A stretch of DNA of 64,000 bases from AP-15 sp963703665 (GTDB lineage: Bacteria > Pseudomonadota > Alphaproteobacteria > ATCC43930 > CGMCC-115725): contig CAVPFB010000003.1 in the NCBI GenBank assembly GCA_963703665.1, positions 434,001 to 498,000 of the forward strand, written 5' to 3'. The position numbers and the translations under genes are program-made. The notes under the pieces are model-generated. The model did no database searches. It worked only from the letters and a program-made list of their open reading frames with translations, and was not told the origin of the DNA. The first letter of the stretch is position 1. Each line of letters starts with the position of its first letter. Positions 7,897-18,450 of this stretch are shown piece by piece.

Positions 7897-9162
7897 TCAG
7901 GGTTGCGGCGGGTTGGCGGTCGCGGCCGCGAGCTCCTGCAGGCGGGCGAGACACCTGTCGCGGCCGGCGGCGAAGTCGCTGTCCTCCCACCAGCGCTCGA
8001 CAGCCTCGAGCAGCGCGCCGACGCGCGGTCCGGGCGGGATGCCGAGCGCGGTTACGTCGTGACCGGAGAGAGGGAAGGATGGCGGCCTCCAATCGCCGGC
8101 GAGAGCGAGGAAACCGGCCAGCTGCTCGGCGCCTAGCTGCCCCTCCGCCGCCAGCAGCAGCGCGAGGTCGCGGCAGCGCTCGGCGCCGAGGCGGTAGAGC
8201 GCACGGCGCTGCGCTGCCGGATCGCCGAGCGGGTCGCCGCCCGGACCGAGCTCGCTCGGCCAGGGCGGGGCGAGGCCGCGCAGCCGGTGGCGCCGGGTTT
8301 TCGACAGACGCAGCCGCTCGGCCAATGCCGCGGCGCCGGCTTCGTCGACATCGATCAGGGCGGCGAGGCGCCGCAGCGGGTCGGGCCGGGGCTCGATCGC
8401 GATCATTCGTTGCAGCCGGTCGAGCCGGCGCGCCTCGGGCAGCGCCACGTCGAGCACGCCGTCCTCTGCCATCATCTGCAGCGCCCTCGCCGGATCGGGA
8501 GCACCGAGCAGCTTGAGCAGCTCCTGGGCGACGCGCTCGGCGGAGAGCGTCGGCAGCAGCGCCGCCGCGGCGCGGCAGGCGGCGCGCGCCCGCGGATCGC
8601 CGGCGCCGGAGCCAAAGCGGGCCTCGAAGCGGTAATAGCGCAGCAGCCGCAGCACATCCTCGGCGATGCGGCTCGCCGGATCGCCGACAAACCGGACGCG
8701 GCCGGCCTCCAGATCGGCCAAGCCGCCCACCAGGTCATCAATGGTGCCGCCGGGGGCGAGGAAGATCGCGTTGATCGTGAAGTCGCGGCGCGCCGCATCG
8801 GCCGCCCAATCGGCGTCGAAGGCGACGCGCGCCCGGCGGCCGTAAGTCTCGACATCGCGGCGCAACGTGGTGATCTCGAAATGCCGCGGCGGCATCACCG
8901 CGGTCACGGTGCCGTGAGCGAGGCCGGTCGGCACCACCTTGACGCCGCGTTTTTCGAGAAGCTCGACGACGCGCTCGGGGGGGGCCGCGACGGCGATGTC
9001 GATGTCGTCGCTCGGCAGGCCCAACAGCGCGTCGCGCACCGCACCGCCGACAAAGCGCGCCTCGACACCCCCGGCCGACAACGCGCCGAGCACCGCCCGG
9101 GTCGCCGGCTCGTCGAACCATGGCGGGCGGATCTTTCGGCGCCGGCTCCGGGGCTGGCTCAT
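7897..9162 (-). CDS. cca: CCA tRNA nucleotidyltransferase
   Basis: Adds or repairs the 3' CCA end of tRNAs. The 421-residue protein is a class II nucleotidyltransferase: FVGGAVRDALLG (about residues 36-47) and the catalytic DDIDIAV in the head domain, then RRDFTINAIF, then a poly(A)-polymerase-type RNA-binding region (RIAEDVLRLLRYYRFEARFG). The ATG at 9162 overlaps the stop of the upstream small membrane protein (ATGA), so they are translationally coupled. The open frame beyond 9162 belongs to that upstream gene in another phase. Belongs to a leftward operon with DUF1285, NUDIX and DUF6111-like genes, a common alphaproteobacterial arrangement. Confidence 0.94.
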   Translation of the reverse strand: MSQPRSRRRKIRPPWFDEPATRAVLGALSAGGVEARFVGGAVRDALLGLPSDDIDIAVAAPPERVVELLEKRGVKVVPTGLAHGTVTAVMPPRHFEITTLRRDVETYGRRARVAFDADWAADAARRDFTINAIFLAPGGTIDDLVGGLADLEAGRVRFVGDPASRIAEDVLRLLRYYRFEARFGSGAGDPRARAACRAAAALLPTLSAERVAQELLKLLGAPDPARALQMMAEDGVLDVALPEARRLDRLQRMIAIEPRPDPLRRLAALIDVDEAGAAALAERLRLSKTRRHRLRGLAPPWPSELGPGGDPLGDPAAQRRALYRLGAERCRDLALLLAAEGQLGAEQLAGFLALAGDWRPPSFPLSGHDVTALGIPPGPRVGALLEAVERWWEDSDFAAGRDRCLARLQELAAATANPPQP

Positions 9163-9440
9163 CGTGGCGCAGGCGGTTCGATGTGACCGGGAATGATTCG
9201 CCCGTTCTGCCAGCGCGGGGCGACATAGACCCCCTGCTGCCCGGTGCCGAAGCCGACGGTGACCACCAGCAGCACGATCGCCAGCAGCACCGCGCCGGCC
9301 CCCGCCAGCCACACCCAAGGCACCGCGGTCCACGGCGTGGCGCCACCGTCATGCGGCGTGCCCCAGGTGCCGACCCACAGCAGATAGAGCGCCGTCGGCA
9401 GCAACAGCGGCAGAACGATGGTGATGAAGACCCGGACCAT
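9159..9440 (-). CDS. Small two-TM membrane protein (DUF6111-like)
   Basis: A 93-residue protein with two hydrophobic helices (about residues 5-24 and 42-64) and a conserved-looking C-terminal stretch, GVYVAPRWQNGRIIPGHIEP. Position between the NUDIX CoA pyrophosphatase and cca, and the VAPRWQNGRIIPGH tail, match the small DUF6111 proteins seen at this place in Alphaproteobacteria. Function unknown. It ends in ATGA overlap with cca and starts 6 bp after the NUDIX gene. Confidence 0.7.
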   Translation of the reverse strand: MVRVFITIVLPLLLPTALYLLWVGTWGTPHDGGATPWTAVPWVWLAGAGAVLLAIVLLVVTVGFGTGQQGVYVAPRWQNGRIIPGHIEPPAPR

Positions 9441-9446
9441 CGGCGG

Positions 9447-10139
9447 TCAGCCGGAGAGCACCTCGGCGAGGTTCACCAACATCCCGGCCGTAGCACCCCA
9501 AATGTTCCGGTTCTCAAACGGCAGGACGAAGAAAACTCGGCGGCGCTGGTCGAAGAGGCGTTCGGTGCGGCGATGGTTTTTGGCGTCGAGCACGAAGGAG
9601 AGCGGCACCTCGAACACCTCGGCCACTTCATACGGGTCGGCGGCGAGCGGGAAGGGCGGCGCGACAATGCCGACGATCGGAGTGATCTCAAACCCGGTCC
9701 CGGTCACGTAGGTGTCGAGCCGGCCGATCAAGGTCACATGATCGCGGGGCAGGCCGATCTCCTCCTCGGTCTCGCGCAGCGCCGCCTCGACCGCATCGCG
9801 GTCGCTGGCGTCGATGCTGCCGCCGGGAAAGGCGATCTGCCCGGCATGCGCGGAGAGATGCGGAGTGCGCAAGGTCAGCAGCACCGATAGCCCCTCGGCG
9901 CGATCGATCAGCGGGACCAGCACGGCGGCCGGCCGCAAGGCGGTGCTGGGCGGGGTCATGCCGGGATTGAGGTCGTGGTCGCCTCGGGTCGCCCGCCGCA
10001 ATGCCGCCGCCTCTTCCGGATCGGCGGTGCCGCCGAAGCCCCGTCGGCCGGGCTGGCCGCGGCCGGCGAAACGCGCGATCACCCGATCACGGGTCAGTCT
10101 GGCCGCTTCCGCCCCCGGTTCTCGCCCCCGTTCTTGCAT
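9447..10139 (-). CDS. NUDIX hydrolase, CoA pyrophosphatase type (NudL/YeaB)
   Basis: Cleaves CoA or acyl-CoA pyrophosphate bonds. The Nudix box is intact (GGSIDASDRDAVEAALRETE followed by EEIGL). It is preceded by the NudL signature LRTPHLSAHAGQIAFPGG, which separates CoA pyrophosphatases from other Nudix enzymes. 230 residues. The first 60 residues are a poorly conserved Arg-rich extension, so the true start could be the ATG near 9960 (MTPPSTALRPAA). Second gene of the leftward operon. Confidence 0.9.
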   Translation of the reverse strand: MQERGREPGAEAARLTRDRVIARFAGRGQPGRRGFGGTADPEEAAALRRATRGDHDLNPGMTPPSTALRPAAVLVPLIDRAEGLSVLLTLRTPHLSAHAGQIAFPGGSIDASDRDAVEAALRETEEEIGLPRDHVTLIGRLDTYVTGTGFEITPIVGIVAPPFPLAADPYEVAEVFEVPLSFVLDAKNHRRTERLFDQRRRVFFVLPFENRNIWGATAGMLVNLAEVLSG

Positions 10140-10187
10140 CGCCGATCCGCCTCTCCATCCCTTGCGCCGCGGCCCCTGGTTCGGCGA

Positions 10188-10739
10188 TCAATCCCAATCG
10201 GGCCCCGGATCGCCGAGCCGGAAAAAGGCGCCGCTGCTCCACACCCCGAATTCACTCGTGCCGGCGATCTGCCGTTCGATGCCCAGCTCGACCAGATCAT
10301 AGAACACCGGGCGCGCCAGCCTCGCCTCGATCCGGTCGCGCACCTGGATATAGGGTGCCGGCTCGCCGTTCGCTGCGGTCTCGACGCGCAGCCGATGGTC
10401 TGGACCGGCCGTCACAATCTCGTCCAGATTGGTCCGGAAGATCAGCTGCTGCGCTGGGCCTTTGTCGAGGACGCTCAGCGCCACCGCGAGAAACGGCACG
10501 TCTTCGACGTCGATGCGACCGCGCTCGGCCGGGGTCACAAGGCAATAGGAGCCGTCGTCGCTGCGGCGCAGGACGGTGGCGAAGAGTTTGACCAGCGGCA
10601 GCCGCGCGATCGGCGACCCGCGGTAGAACCAGGTGCCGTCGCGGGCGATGCGGATGCCGAGATCGCCGCGGTCGATCGGAGGCGGGCGGCCGCCGACCGG
10701 CTGAATTGTGGAAGAATTGCCGGAGCCGGTATTTTCCAT
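10188..10739 (-). CDS. DUF1285 domain-containing protein
   Basis: A 183-residue cytoplasmic protein with the DUF1285 core: an N-terminal PPIDRGDLGIRIARDGTWFY, central LVTPAERGRIDVEDVPFLA and C-terminal FYDLVELGIE. The family is of unknown function and usually lies next to the MoxR ATPase and NUDIX genes, as here. The ATG at 10739 gives a typical N-terminus. The coding region overlaps the 5' leader of the divergent moxR gene, so the two share a promoter region of little more than 40 bp. Confidence 0.85.
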   Translation of the reverse strand: MENTGSGNSSTIQPVGGRPPPIDRGDLGIRIARDGTWFYRGSPIARLPLVKLFATVLRRSDDGSYCLVTPAERGRIDVEDVPFLAVALSVLDKGPAQQLIFRTNLDEIVTAGPDHRLRVETAANGEPAPYIQVRDRIEARLARPVFYDLVELGIERQIAGTSEFGVWSSGAFFRLGDPGPDWD

Positions 10740-10782
10740 CAGGCTCACACCTGCCGAAGTGTTCGAAAAGGGATTGCAGATT

Positions 10783-11816
<1,034 letters not shown>

Positions 11817-11820
<4 letters not shown>

Positions 11821-12758
11821 ACGCTGCCAGGCCGGGACCCCTGGCGGCGCTGTTCGCGCGCCATCGGGTGCGGCCCGCCGGGCTGCGCGAACGCGCCGAA
11901 GAGGCCGCTGCGGTGCTGCCGGCGCTGCAGGTCGCGGCCGAGCGGGTCGCTGCGACCGTGGCGCAAGGCGTGCACGGACGCCGCCGGGTCGGCCAGGGCG
12001 AGACCTTCTGGCAATTCCGCCAATACCAGCCAGGCGACTCCGCGAGCCGCATCGACTGGCGCGAGAGCGCCAAGTCGCAGCGCCTCTACATCCGCGAAAC
12101 CGAATGGGAAGCGGCGCAGAGCTTATGGCTGTGGCGCGACGGGTCGCCCTCGATGAACTACAGTTCGGCTGGGTATATCGCCGGCGCCGGCTGGCCGAGC
12201 AAGCGCGAGCGCGCCGAGTTGCTGCTGATGGCGCTGGCCAGCCTCTTGGTCCGGGGCGGCGAGCGCGTCACCTTGCTCGGCAGCGGCATGACGCCGGTCA
12301 GCGGCCGGCTCGCTCTGTCGCGGGCGGTCGAGCTGATCGGCCGCGAAGCGACGGCCTCGGAAAGCCTGCCCGGCTTCGAGCCGCTGCCGCGGGCCGGGCA
12401 GCTGGTCTTGATCGGCGACTTCCTGTCGCCGCTCGACGAGGTCAATGGGGGGCTTGCCCGGTTCGCCGCGGTTGGCGTCAAGGGCCACCTGCTGCAGATC
12501 ATCGACCCGGCCGAGGAAGACCTGCCGTTCGCGGGCCGAGTGCGGTTCGCCGGAATCGAGGAACGCGACGAAGTGGTGGTCAGCCGCGTCGAGAGCATCC
12601 GCGACGATTATTCGGGTCGGTTCCGGCAGCATCGCGACGGCGTCGCCGCGATCGCCGCCCGGCTCGGCTGGACGTGCGGCGCGCACCGCACGGATCGCCC
12701 GCCGGAGCTGGCGCTCTTGGCGCTCTATACGGCGCTATCGGGCGACCGCCGGCGATGA
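11817..12758 (+). CDS. DUF58 domain-containing protein
   Basis: A 313-residue protein with the DUF58 hallmark (GEGETFWQFRQYQPGD-type segment, here GQGETFWQFRQYQPGDSAS, then RIDWRESAKSQRLYIRETEW). It also has a vWA-like C-terminal half (SLWLWRDGSPSMNY near the start of that fold, LVLIGDFLSPLDE). DUF58 proteins are partners of MoxR ATPases. GTG at 11817 overlaps the moxR stop (GTGA), so it is coupled. No TM segment is seen, unlike many DUF58 proteins. Confidence 0.9.
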
Positions 12759-12768
12759 AAATGGGCGC

Positions 12769-12862
12769 CACCCTCGCCCGCCTCCCGCTGGATCGTGGTC
12801 CGGGAGGCTACCCTCTGCTGCATTGCGGGAGAGGGGTGGGTGAGGCGGCGCCCCTCCCCCAG
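12769..12862. repeat. Palindromic REP-like element inside the moxR operon
   Basis: CACCCTCGCCCGCCTC at the left and GAGGGGTGGGTGAGGCGG at the right form an imperfect inverted repeat around a GC-rich centre. It fills the 124-bp space between the DUF58 and DUF4159 genes, the only non-overlapping junction in this operon. Same family as 1653-1690 and 53450-53536. Confidence 0.65.
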
Positions 12863-12882
12863 CCGCCAGGTTAGGCTCGGCC

Positions 12883-15603
12883 ATGCTGGCGCTGGGTTCG
12901 CTCGCTTTCGCCTCGCCCTGGCTGCTGCTGGCGTTGACCGGGCTGCCGATCATCTGGTGGTTGTTGCGGGTGACGCCGCCGGCGCCGCGGCGCATCGCCT
13001 TTCCGGCGATCCGGCTGTTGCTGGGGCTGGTGCCGCGCGACGAGACGCCAGCGCGAACCCCGCTCTGGCTGATCCTGCTGCGGATGGCGCTGGCGGCGCT
13101 GGTGATCGTCGCCACGGCCCACCCGCTGTTGAATCCACAGACGCGCCTGGCCGGGACCGGACCGATCATCCTGATCGTCGACGACGGCTGGGCTGCGGCG
13201 AGCGATTGGCCGGCGCGGCAGGCGGCGCTTTCCGACCTGTTGGCCGAGGCCGAGCGGGAGGGCCGCCAGATCGTCCTGGTCACCACCGTGCCGACCGGCG
13301 GGGACACGGCGCCGCCGCCGCTGCATCCGATCCGCGCCGCGGACGCGCGGCCCGCGGTCGAGGCATTGCAGCCAAAGCCCTGGCCGGTCGACCGCAGCGC
13401 GACGCTGGCGCGGCTGAAAGCGGTGTCACTGCCCGGTGCGAACGCGTCGATCTGGCTCAGCGACGGTATCGCCGAGGGTGATGGCGCCAGGGCGCTCGCG
13501 GCCTATCTCGCCGACCGTGGCAATGTTCGGTTCCTGACGGCCGGTCCCGGCTCGGCGCCGCTGCTGCTCGCCGCCGGCGATCGCGAGGCCAAAGATCTGA
13601 GCGTTGTGCTGCGCTCGCCGCCAGTGGCGGAACCGCGCAGTTGGGGGGTGCGCGCGAGCGGGGCGGACGGGCGCCTGTTGGCGCGGCGCAGTGCGACCCT
13701 CGCAGCCGGCGCGACATCCACCCAAATCCGGCTGGCGATGCCGAGCGAACTCAGAAATCAGGCAACCCGTATCGAGGTCGAGGGCGGCCGATCTGCCGGT
13801 GCGGTGCTGTTGCTCGACGAACGCTGGCGCCGCCGGCCGGTCGGGATCGTCGGACCGCCGAGCGGCAGCGGGCAGCCGCTGCTCAGCGACACCTATTACC
13901 TCGAACGGGCGCTGGCCCCGTTCGCCGAAATCCGCCGAGGGAGCGCCGCGGATCTGCTGAAGCGCCAGCTCGCGGTGCTGATCTATTCGGATGCCGGACC
14001 GGATTCGCCGGCCGAGTCGGTGGCGATTAGCAAGTGGATCGAGGCCGGCGGGCTGCTGCTGCGCTTTGCCGGGCCGCACCTCGCGGCGGCGCAGAACGAC
14101 AAGCTGTTGCCGGTCCAGCTGCGCCGCGGCGGCCGGACCATCGGCGGCGCGCTTTCCTGGGAGCAGCCGGCAAAGCTGGCGCCGTTCGCGCCCGGCAGCC
14201 CGTTCGCCGGGTTGCAGGTCCCGGCCGACGTGACGGTTTCGCGCCAGGTGCTGGCCGAGCCCGACATCGAGCTCGAGGACAAAACCTGGGCGCGGCTGGT
14301 CGACGGGACCCCGCTCGTCACCGCCGAAAAGCACGGGCGCGGCTGGATCGTGCTGGTGCACACGACGGCGAATGCCGATTGGTCCAACCTCGCGCTGTCC
14401 GGCCTGTTCGTCCAAATGCTGCGGCGGATCACGGCGCTGAGCCAAGGGGTAACGACGGCCGCGGGCGAGGGCTCGCTGCCGCCGCTCGAAACGCTCGACG
14501 GGTTCGGCCAATTGCAGCGCGCACCGCCGACGGCGCGCCCGATCGCCGGCGCACAGATCGCCGTCGCGGTCGCCTCGCCACGGCATCCTCCGGGCTTCTA
14601 CGGCACCCAAGACTCGCGCAGCGCGTTCAATCTTTCGGCCGGGATCAAGCAACTCGAGCCGATCGCCGGCCTGCCATCCGACGTGCAGCGCGAGAGCTTT
14701 GCCCGCGGCCGGGAGACCGATCTGCGTCCGCCGCTGTTGACCGCGGCGTTGCTGCTGTTGCTGATCGATCTGTTGACCGCCTACGCGCTGCGCGGCTTGC
14801 TGCGCCGGCGGCCGGCGCGTGTTCTCGGCATGGTCCTCGTCGCCGCCCTCGCGCTGCCCGCTGTGGCGCGCGCCGACGACGCCTTTGTCGTGCGTGCCAC
14901 CTCGCAACTGCGCCTGGCCTATGTGTTGACCGGAGACGAGGCGGTCGACGCGGAGAGCCGCGCCGGGCTCATCGGCCTCAGCGACACGCTCAACCGGCGG
15001 ACCGCGGTCGATGCCGGCAATCCGCTTGCCGTCGACATCGAAACCGACGAGCTGATCTTTTTCCCGCTGCTCTATTGGCCGGTCACCGCCGACCAGCCAC
15101 CGCTTTCGCCGAGTGCCGTCGGCCGGATCAACCGCTATATCGAGACCGGCGGGACAATCCTGTTCGACACCCGCGATGGCGACGACCAGTCTCCGGGACC
15201 GTTCGGCGGCGCGGCGATCGCGGCGCAGCGGCTGCGCCGGTTGACGGCAGGGATCAAGATGCCGCCTCTGGTGCCGATCCCGCCCGACCATGTTCTGACC
15301 AAGTCATTTTATCTGATGCACGAATTCCCTGGCCGCTGGGATGCCGGCACGTTGTGGGTCGAGCCGGCCGAGGATCAGGTCAATGACGGTGTCTCGAGTG
15401 TCATCGTCGGCGCCGACGACTGGGCCGGCGCCTGGGCGGTCGACAAGGACGGCCAGCCGCTCTACGCCGTTGTTCCGGGGGGCGAGCCACAGCGCGAAAT
15501 GGCGCTGCGCTTTGGCGTCAACCTCGTCATGTACGTGCTGACCGGCAATTACAAGGCCGATCAGGTGCACGTGCCGGCGATCCTCGAGCGGCTTGGCCAA
15601 TGA
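12883..15603 (+). CDS. BatA-like membrane protein with C-terminal DUF4159
   Basis: A 906-residue inner-membrane protein. The N-terminus is BatA-like (PWLLLALTGLPIIWWLLRVT, then a second TM near 65-85 and a vWA-like IILIVDDGWAAASDW). The middle is extracytoplasmic. A TM segment at about residues 622-645 (LLTAALLLLLIDLLTAYALR) precedes a short hydrophobic stretch. The C-terminal 220 residues are DUF4159 (LRLAYVLTGDEAVDAES, ELIFFPLLYWPVT, INRYIETGGTILFDTRDGDD), a glutamine-amidotransferase-like fold. Works with MoxR and DUF58 by context. ATG at 12883; stop overlaps the next ATG (ATGA). Function of the complex is unknown. Confidence 0.88.
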   Translation: MLALGSLAFASPWLLLALTGLPIIWWLLRVTPPAPRRIAFPAIRLLLGLVPRDETPARTPLWLILLRMALAALVIVATAHPLLNPQTRLAGTGPIILIVDDGWAAASDWPARQAALSDLLAEAEREGRQIVLVTTVPTGGDTAPPPLHPIRAADARPAVEALQPKPWPVDRSATLARLKAVSLPGANASIWLSDGIAEGDGARALAAYLADRGNVRFLTAGPGSAPLLLAAGDREAKDLSVVLRSPPVAEPRSWGVRASGADGRLLARRSATLAAGATSTQIRLAMPSELRNQATRIEVEGGRSAGAVLLLDERWRRRPVGIVGPPSGSGQPLLSDTYYLERALAPFAEIRRGSAADLLKRQLAVLIYSDAGPDSPAESVAISKWIEAGGLLLRFAGPHLAAAQNDKLLPVQLRRGGRTIGGALSWEQPAKLAPFAPGSPFAGLQVPADVTVSRQVLAEPDIELEDKTWARLVDGTPLVTAEKHGRGWIVLVHTTANADWSNLALSGLFVQMLRRITALSQGVTTAAGEGSLPPLETLDGFGQLQRAPPTARPIAGAQIAVAVASPRHPPGFYGTQDSRSAFNLSAGIKQLEPIAGLPSDVQRESFARGRETDLRPPLLTAALLLLLIDLLTAYALRGLLRRRPARVLGMVLVAALALPAVARADDAFVVRATSQLRLAYVLTGDEAVDAESRAGLIGLSDTLNRRTAVDAGNPLAVDIETDELIFFPLLYWPVTADQPPLSPSAVGRINRYIETGGTILFDTRDGDDQSPGPFGGAAIAAQRLRRLTAGIKMPPLVPIPPDHVLTKSFYLMHEFPGRWDAGTLWVEPAEDQVNDGVSSVIVGADDWAGAWAVDKDGQPLYAVVPGGEPQREMALRFGVNLVMYVLTGNYKADQVHVPAILERLGQ

Positions 15604-17699
15604 GCGGCAGCGGTTTCACAGTCGCCGCCGCACCGCTGCTCCCGTGGCTGGCGATCGCCTTGCTCGCGGTCGCTTGCCTGCTGTGCCTCGGTTTGGGCGC
15701 GGCGCGGCGCGCGAGGGGATTGATCTGGCGGGCGACAGCGATCGCGGTGCTGCTGGCGGCATTGGTCAACCCTTCGCTGATCGAGGAGCGGCGGACCCCA
15801 CGGCGCGACGTCGCGATCATCGTCGTCGACGACTCGCCGAGCCAGAGCATCGGCGATCGGCGAGCGGCGAGCGAGGCGGCGCTGGCGGCCGTCAAGAAGC
15901 GCCTCGCCCGCGAGCCCGACCTCGATGTGCGGGTGATCCGGGCGGGCGCACCGCAGCCCGGCGCCGGTGATGACGGAACCAAGCTGTTCGCGGCGCTCGA
16001 CCGGGAGATGTCGGACGTCCCGCGCCAGCGCCTCGCCGGTGTGGTGATGATTACCGACGGCGAGGTGCACGACGTGCCGGAGGGCGACGCCAAAGCGCTG
16101 CGAGCGGCGGTTCCCGCCCCGCTCCACGTTCTGCTGTCCGGGCACCGCAACGAAGCCGACCGGCGGCTCGTCGTCTCCCAGGCCCCGAGCTTCGGCATCG
16201 TCGGCAAGCAGGTGCAGCTGACGGTCCGGGTCGAGGATCTGCCGGAAACCGCCGCCGAGGACCCGGACGAGGCGCAGGTGACCTGGCGCAAGGACGGCGG
16301 TGCCCCGCATCAACTCACAGCGCCGGTCGGTCGCGATATTCCGCTGACGATTTCGGTCGACCATGGCGGCCCCAATGTGATCGAGCTTGCCGTAGCACCG
16401 GGCCCCCACTCGCTGACGCCGATCAACAAACGCGCCGTCGTCGTGGTCCACGGCGTGCGCGACCGGTTGCGGGTGCTGCTGGTCACCGGCGAGCCATATG
16501 CGGGCGAGCGCGTCTGGCGCAACATCCTCAAATCCGACCCTTCAGTCGACCTGGTCCACTTTACAATCCTGCGCCCGCCGGAAAAGCAGGACGGCACGCC
16601 GATCCGCGAGCTGTCGCTGATCGCTTTTCCGATCCGTGAGCTGTTCGATACCAAGCTCGACGATTTCGACCTGATCATTTTCGATCGGTACAGTCTGCGC
16701 GGGCTGATCCCGGAGGCCTATCTCGAAAACGTCGTGCGCTATGTCCGCAACGGCGGCGCGCTGCTCGAAGCCGCCGGCCCGAACAACGGCGCGCCGATGA
16801 GCCTGTCGCGCACGCCGCTCGGCGCGATCCTGCCGGCCGAGCCCACCGGGGACGTTCAGGACGAGGGGTTCAAGCCGCGACTGACCGGGGTCGGCCGCCG
16901 GGATCCGGTGACCGAAGGACTCCCCGGCGCCGGCCCGCCCGGCGGCGAGCCGAGCTGGGGGCGCTGGTTCCGCCAGGTCGACGCGCGCGTTCATAACGGG
17001 GTCACAGTGATGACCGGCGACCGCGGCGAACCGCTCCTCGTGCTCGACCGTGTCGGCAAGGGGAGGGTGGCCCAGCTCCTGTCCGACGAAATGTGGTTCT
17101 GGGCGCGCGGGTTCGAGGGCGGCGGCCCGCAGGCCGAGCTGTTGCGCCGGCTCGCCTACTGGCTGATGAAGGAGCCCGATCTCGAGGAGAACGATCTGCG
17201 GGCGACGGTAGACGGCGACCGCCTGCTCGTCACTCGGCAGTCGCTGGAGCCGGACGGCCGCCCGGTCACGGTCACCGCACCCGACGGATCGAAAAGCAGC
17301 TTGAAGCTCACTCCGACAAAGGGCGGGCGCAGCACCGGCAGCATGGCGATTGCCCGAATGGGGTTGTACCGGGTCAGCGAGGGCAACCGCACCGCGCTCG
17401 CTGCCGCGGGCCCGCTCAACCCGATCGAGTTCGCCGACGTCCGCACCACAGCCAAAAAGCTGGCGCCGGTCGCCGCGGCTACCGGCGGCGGCATCTTCTG
17501 GGTCGGCTCAGGCAAGATTCCGGACATCCGCCGGGTGGTGCCCGACGAAACGGCCGCCGGGCCGAACTGGATGGGCTTTCGCGCGAACGGGGATTATACC
17601 GTCACCGGGTTCAGCGAGATTGCGCTGCTGCCGGCGGCGGCTGCGCTGCTGCTGATCGTTGGCGGCCTTTTGGCGGCATGGCGCCGCGAGGGGATGTGA
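15600..17699 (+). CDS. Large membrane protein of the MoxR/DUF58/DUF4159 operon
   Basis: A 699-residue protein with two N-terminal TM helices (about residues 14-34 and 41-60), a vWA-like start (VAIIVVDDSPSQSIGDRRAA) and a MITDGEVHDVP element. A class I glutamine-amidotransferase-like segment follows (LIIFDRYSLRGLIPEAYLEN, then VRYVRNGGALLEAAGP), and one C-terminal TM helix (LLPAAAALLLIVGGLLAAW). The fold order matches the large hypothetical protein that follows DUF4159 proteins in Alphaproteobacteria. ATGA overlap couples it to the preceding gene. psd begins 30 bp after its stop. Confidence 0.82.
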   Translation: MSGSGFTVAAAPLLPWLAIALLAVACLLCLGLGAARRARGLIWRATAIAVLLAALVNPSLIEERRTPRRDVAIIVVDDSPSQSIGDRRAASEAALAAVKKRLAREPDLDVRVIRAGAPQPGAGDDGTKLFAALDREMSDVPRQRLAGVVMITDGEVHDVPEGDAKALRAAVPAPLHVLLSGHRNEADRRLVVSQAPSFGIVGKQVQLTVRVEDLPETAAEDPDEAQVTWRKDGGAPHQLTAPVGRDIPLTISVDHGGPNVIELAVAPGPHSLTPINKRAVVVVHGVRDRLRVLLVTGEPYAGERVWRNILKSDPSVDLVHFTILRPPEKQDGTPIRELSLIAFPIRELFDTKLDDFDLIIFDRYSLRGLIPEAYLENVVRYVRNGGALLEAAGPNNGAPMSLSRTPLGAILPAEPTGDVQDEGFKPRLTGVGRRDPVTEGLPGAGPPGGEPSWGRWFRQVDARVHNGVTVMTGDRGEPLLVLDRVGKGRVAQLLSDEMWFWARGFEGGGPQAELLRRLAYWLMKEPDLEENDLRATVDGDRLLVTRQSLEPDGRPVTVTAPDGSKSSLKLTPTKGGRSTGSMAIARMGLYRVSEGNRTALAAAGPLNPIEFADVRTTAKKLAPVAAATGGGIFWVGSGKIPDIRRVVPDETAAGPNWMGFRANGDYTVTGFSEIALLPAAAALLLIVGGLLAAWRREGM

Positions 17700-17729
17700 G
17701 CCCGGTCGTTTCACGGTTGGTGGGTTCTC

Positions 17730-18416
17730 GTGCTGAGAAGGGTTCTGGCGCCGCTGCACCCGGACGGCTTCAAGTTCGTCGCGGCTGCTGCGGCCGCGAC
17801 CGTGCTGCTGTTTCTGCTATGGACCCCGGCCGGGTGGGCGGCGGCGGTTGCGACCTTGTGGATGGTCTATTTTTTCCGCGATCCGTGGCGCGTCTCGCCG
17901 CTGCGGGACGGGCTGCTGGTCAGCCCGGCGGACGGGATCGTCGTGTCGGTGGCGCCGGCGCGGCCGCCTGCCGAGCTCGGCATGGGCGACGCCGAATTCG
18001 TACGGATCGGGATTTTTCTGAACATCTTCGACGTGCACGTCACCCGCTCGCCGATCGGCGGCCGGGTCGTGGCGCTGCGCTATACCAAGGGCCGCTTTGT
18101 CGACGCCAGCCGCGCCGAGGCGAGCCTGAACAACGAGCGCATGACGATCCGGGTCGCCCCGAGCGAAGGGCCCGAGATCGTATATGTGCAGGTCGCGGGG
18201 CTCGTCGCCCGCCGCATCGTCTGCGACCTGCACGAGGGCCAGCGGATCGCCACCGGCCAGCGCATGGGCATCATCCGCTTCGGCTCGCGGGTCGATGTTT
18301 ATTGTCCCCCGCCCTATGTAACAATGGTGGCCGCCGGGCAGCGGATGGTCGGCGGGGAAACCGTCATCGCCGACCGGATGGCGCGGGAGCCGCCGCGCTC
18401 CGGCGCCGCGCATTGA
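17730..18416 (+). CDS. psd: Phosphatidylserine decarboxylase
   Basis: Decarboxylates phosphatidylserine to phosphatidylethanolamine at the inner membrane. The 228-residue short-type Psd has an N-terminal membrane segment, VYFFRDPWRVSP, VSPADGIVVSV, IGIFLNIFDVHVTRSP and IIRFGSRVDVY. The Ser of FGS is the residue that self-cleaves to the pyruvoyl group, and all catalytic segments are intact. GTG start at 17730. Followed after 34 bp by pssA, the enzyme making its substrate: the classic psd-pssA pair. Confidence 0.95.
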   Translation: MLRRVLAPLHPDGFKFVAAAAAATVLLFLLWTPAGWAAAVATLWMVYFFRDPWRVSPLRDGLLVSPADGIVVSVAPARPPAELGMGDAEFVRIGIFLNIFDVHVTRSPIGGRVVALRYTKGRFVDASRAEASLNNERMTIRVAPSEGPEIVYVQVAGLVARRIVCDLHEGQRIATGQRMGIIRFGSRVDVYCPPPYVTMVAAGQRMVGGETVIADRMAREPPRSGAAH

Positions 18417-18450
18417 AGGGGATGAGGGTGAGAGGAGCGGAGCGTTGAGA

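Noticed and set aside
13426..15291. 621-residue open frame antisense to the DUF4159 gene
   Set aside because: Shadow of a GC-rich gene; low-complexity Arg/Gln product, no family motif, and the sense gene has clear domains and coupling.
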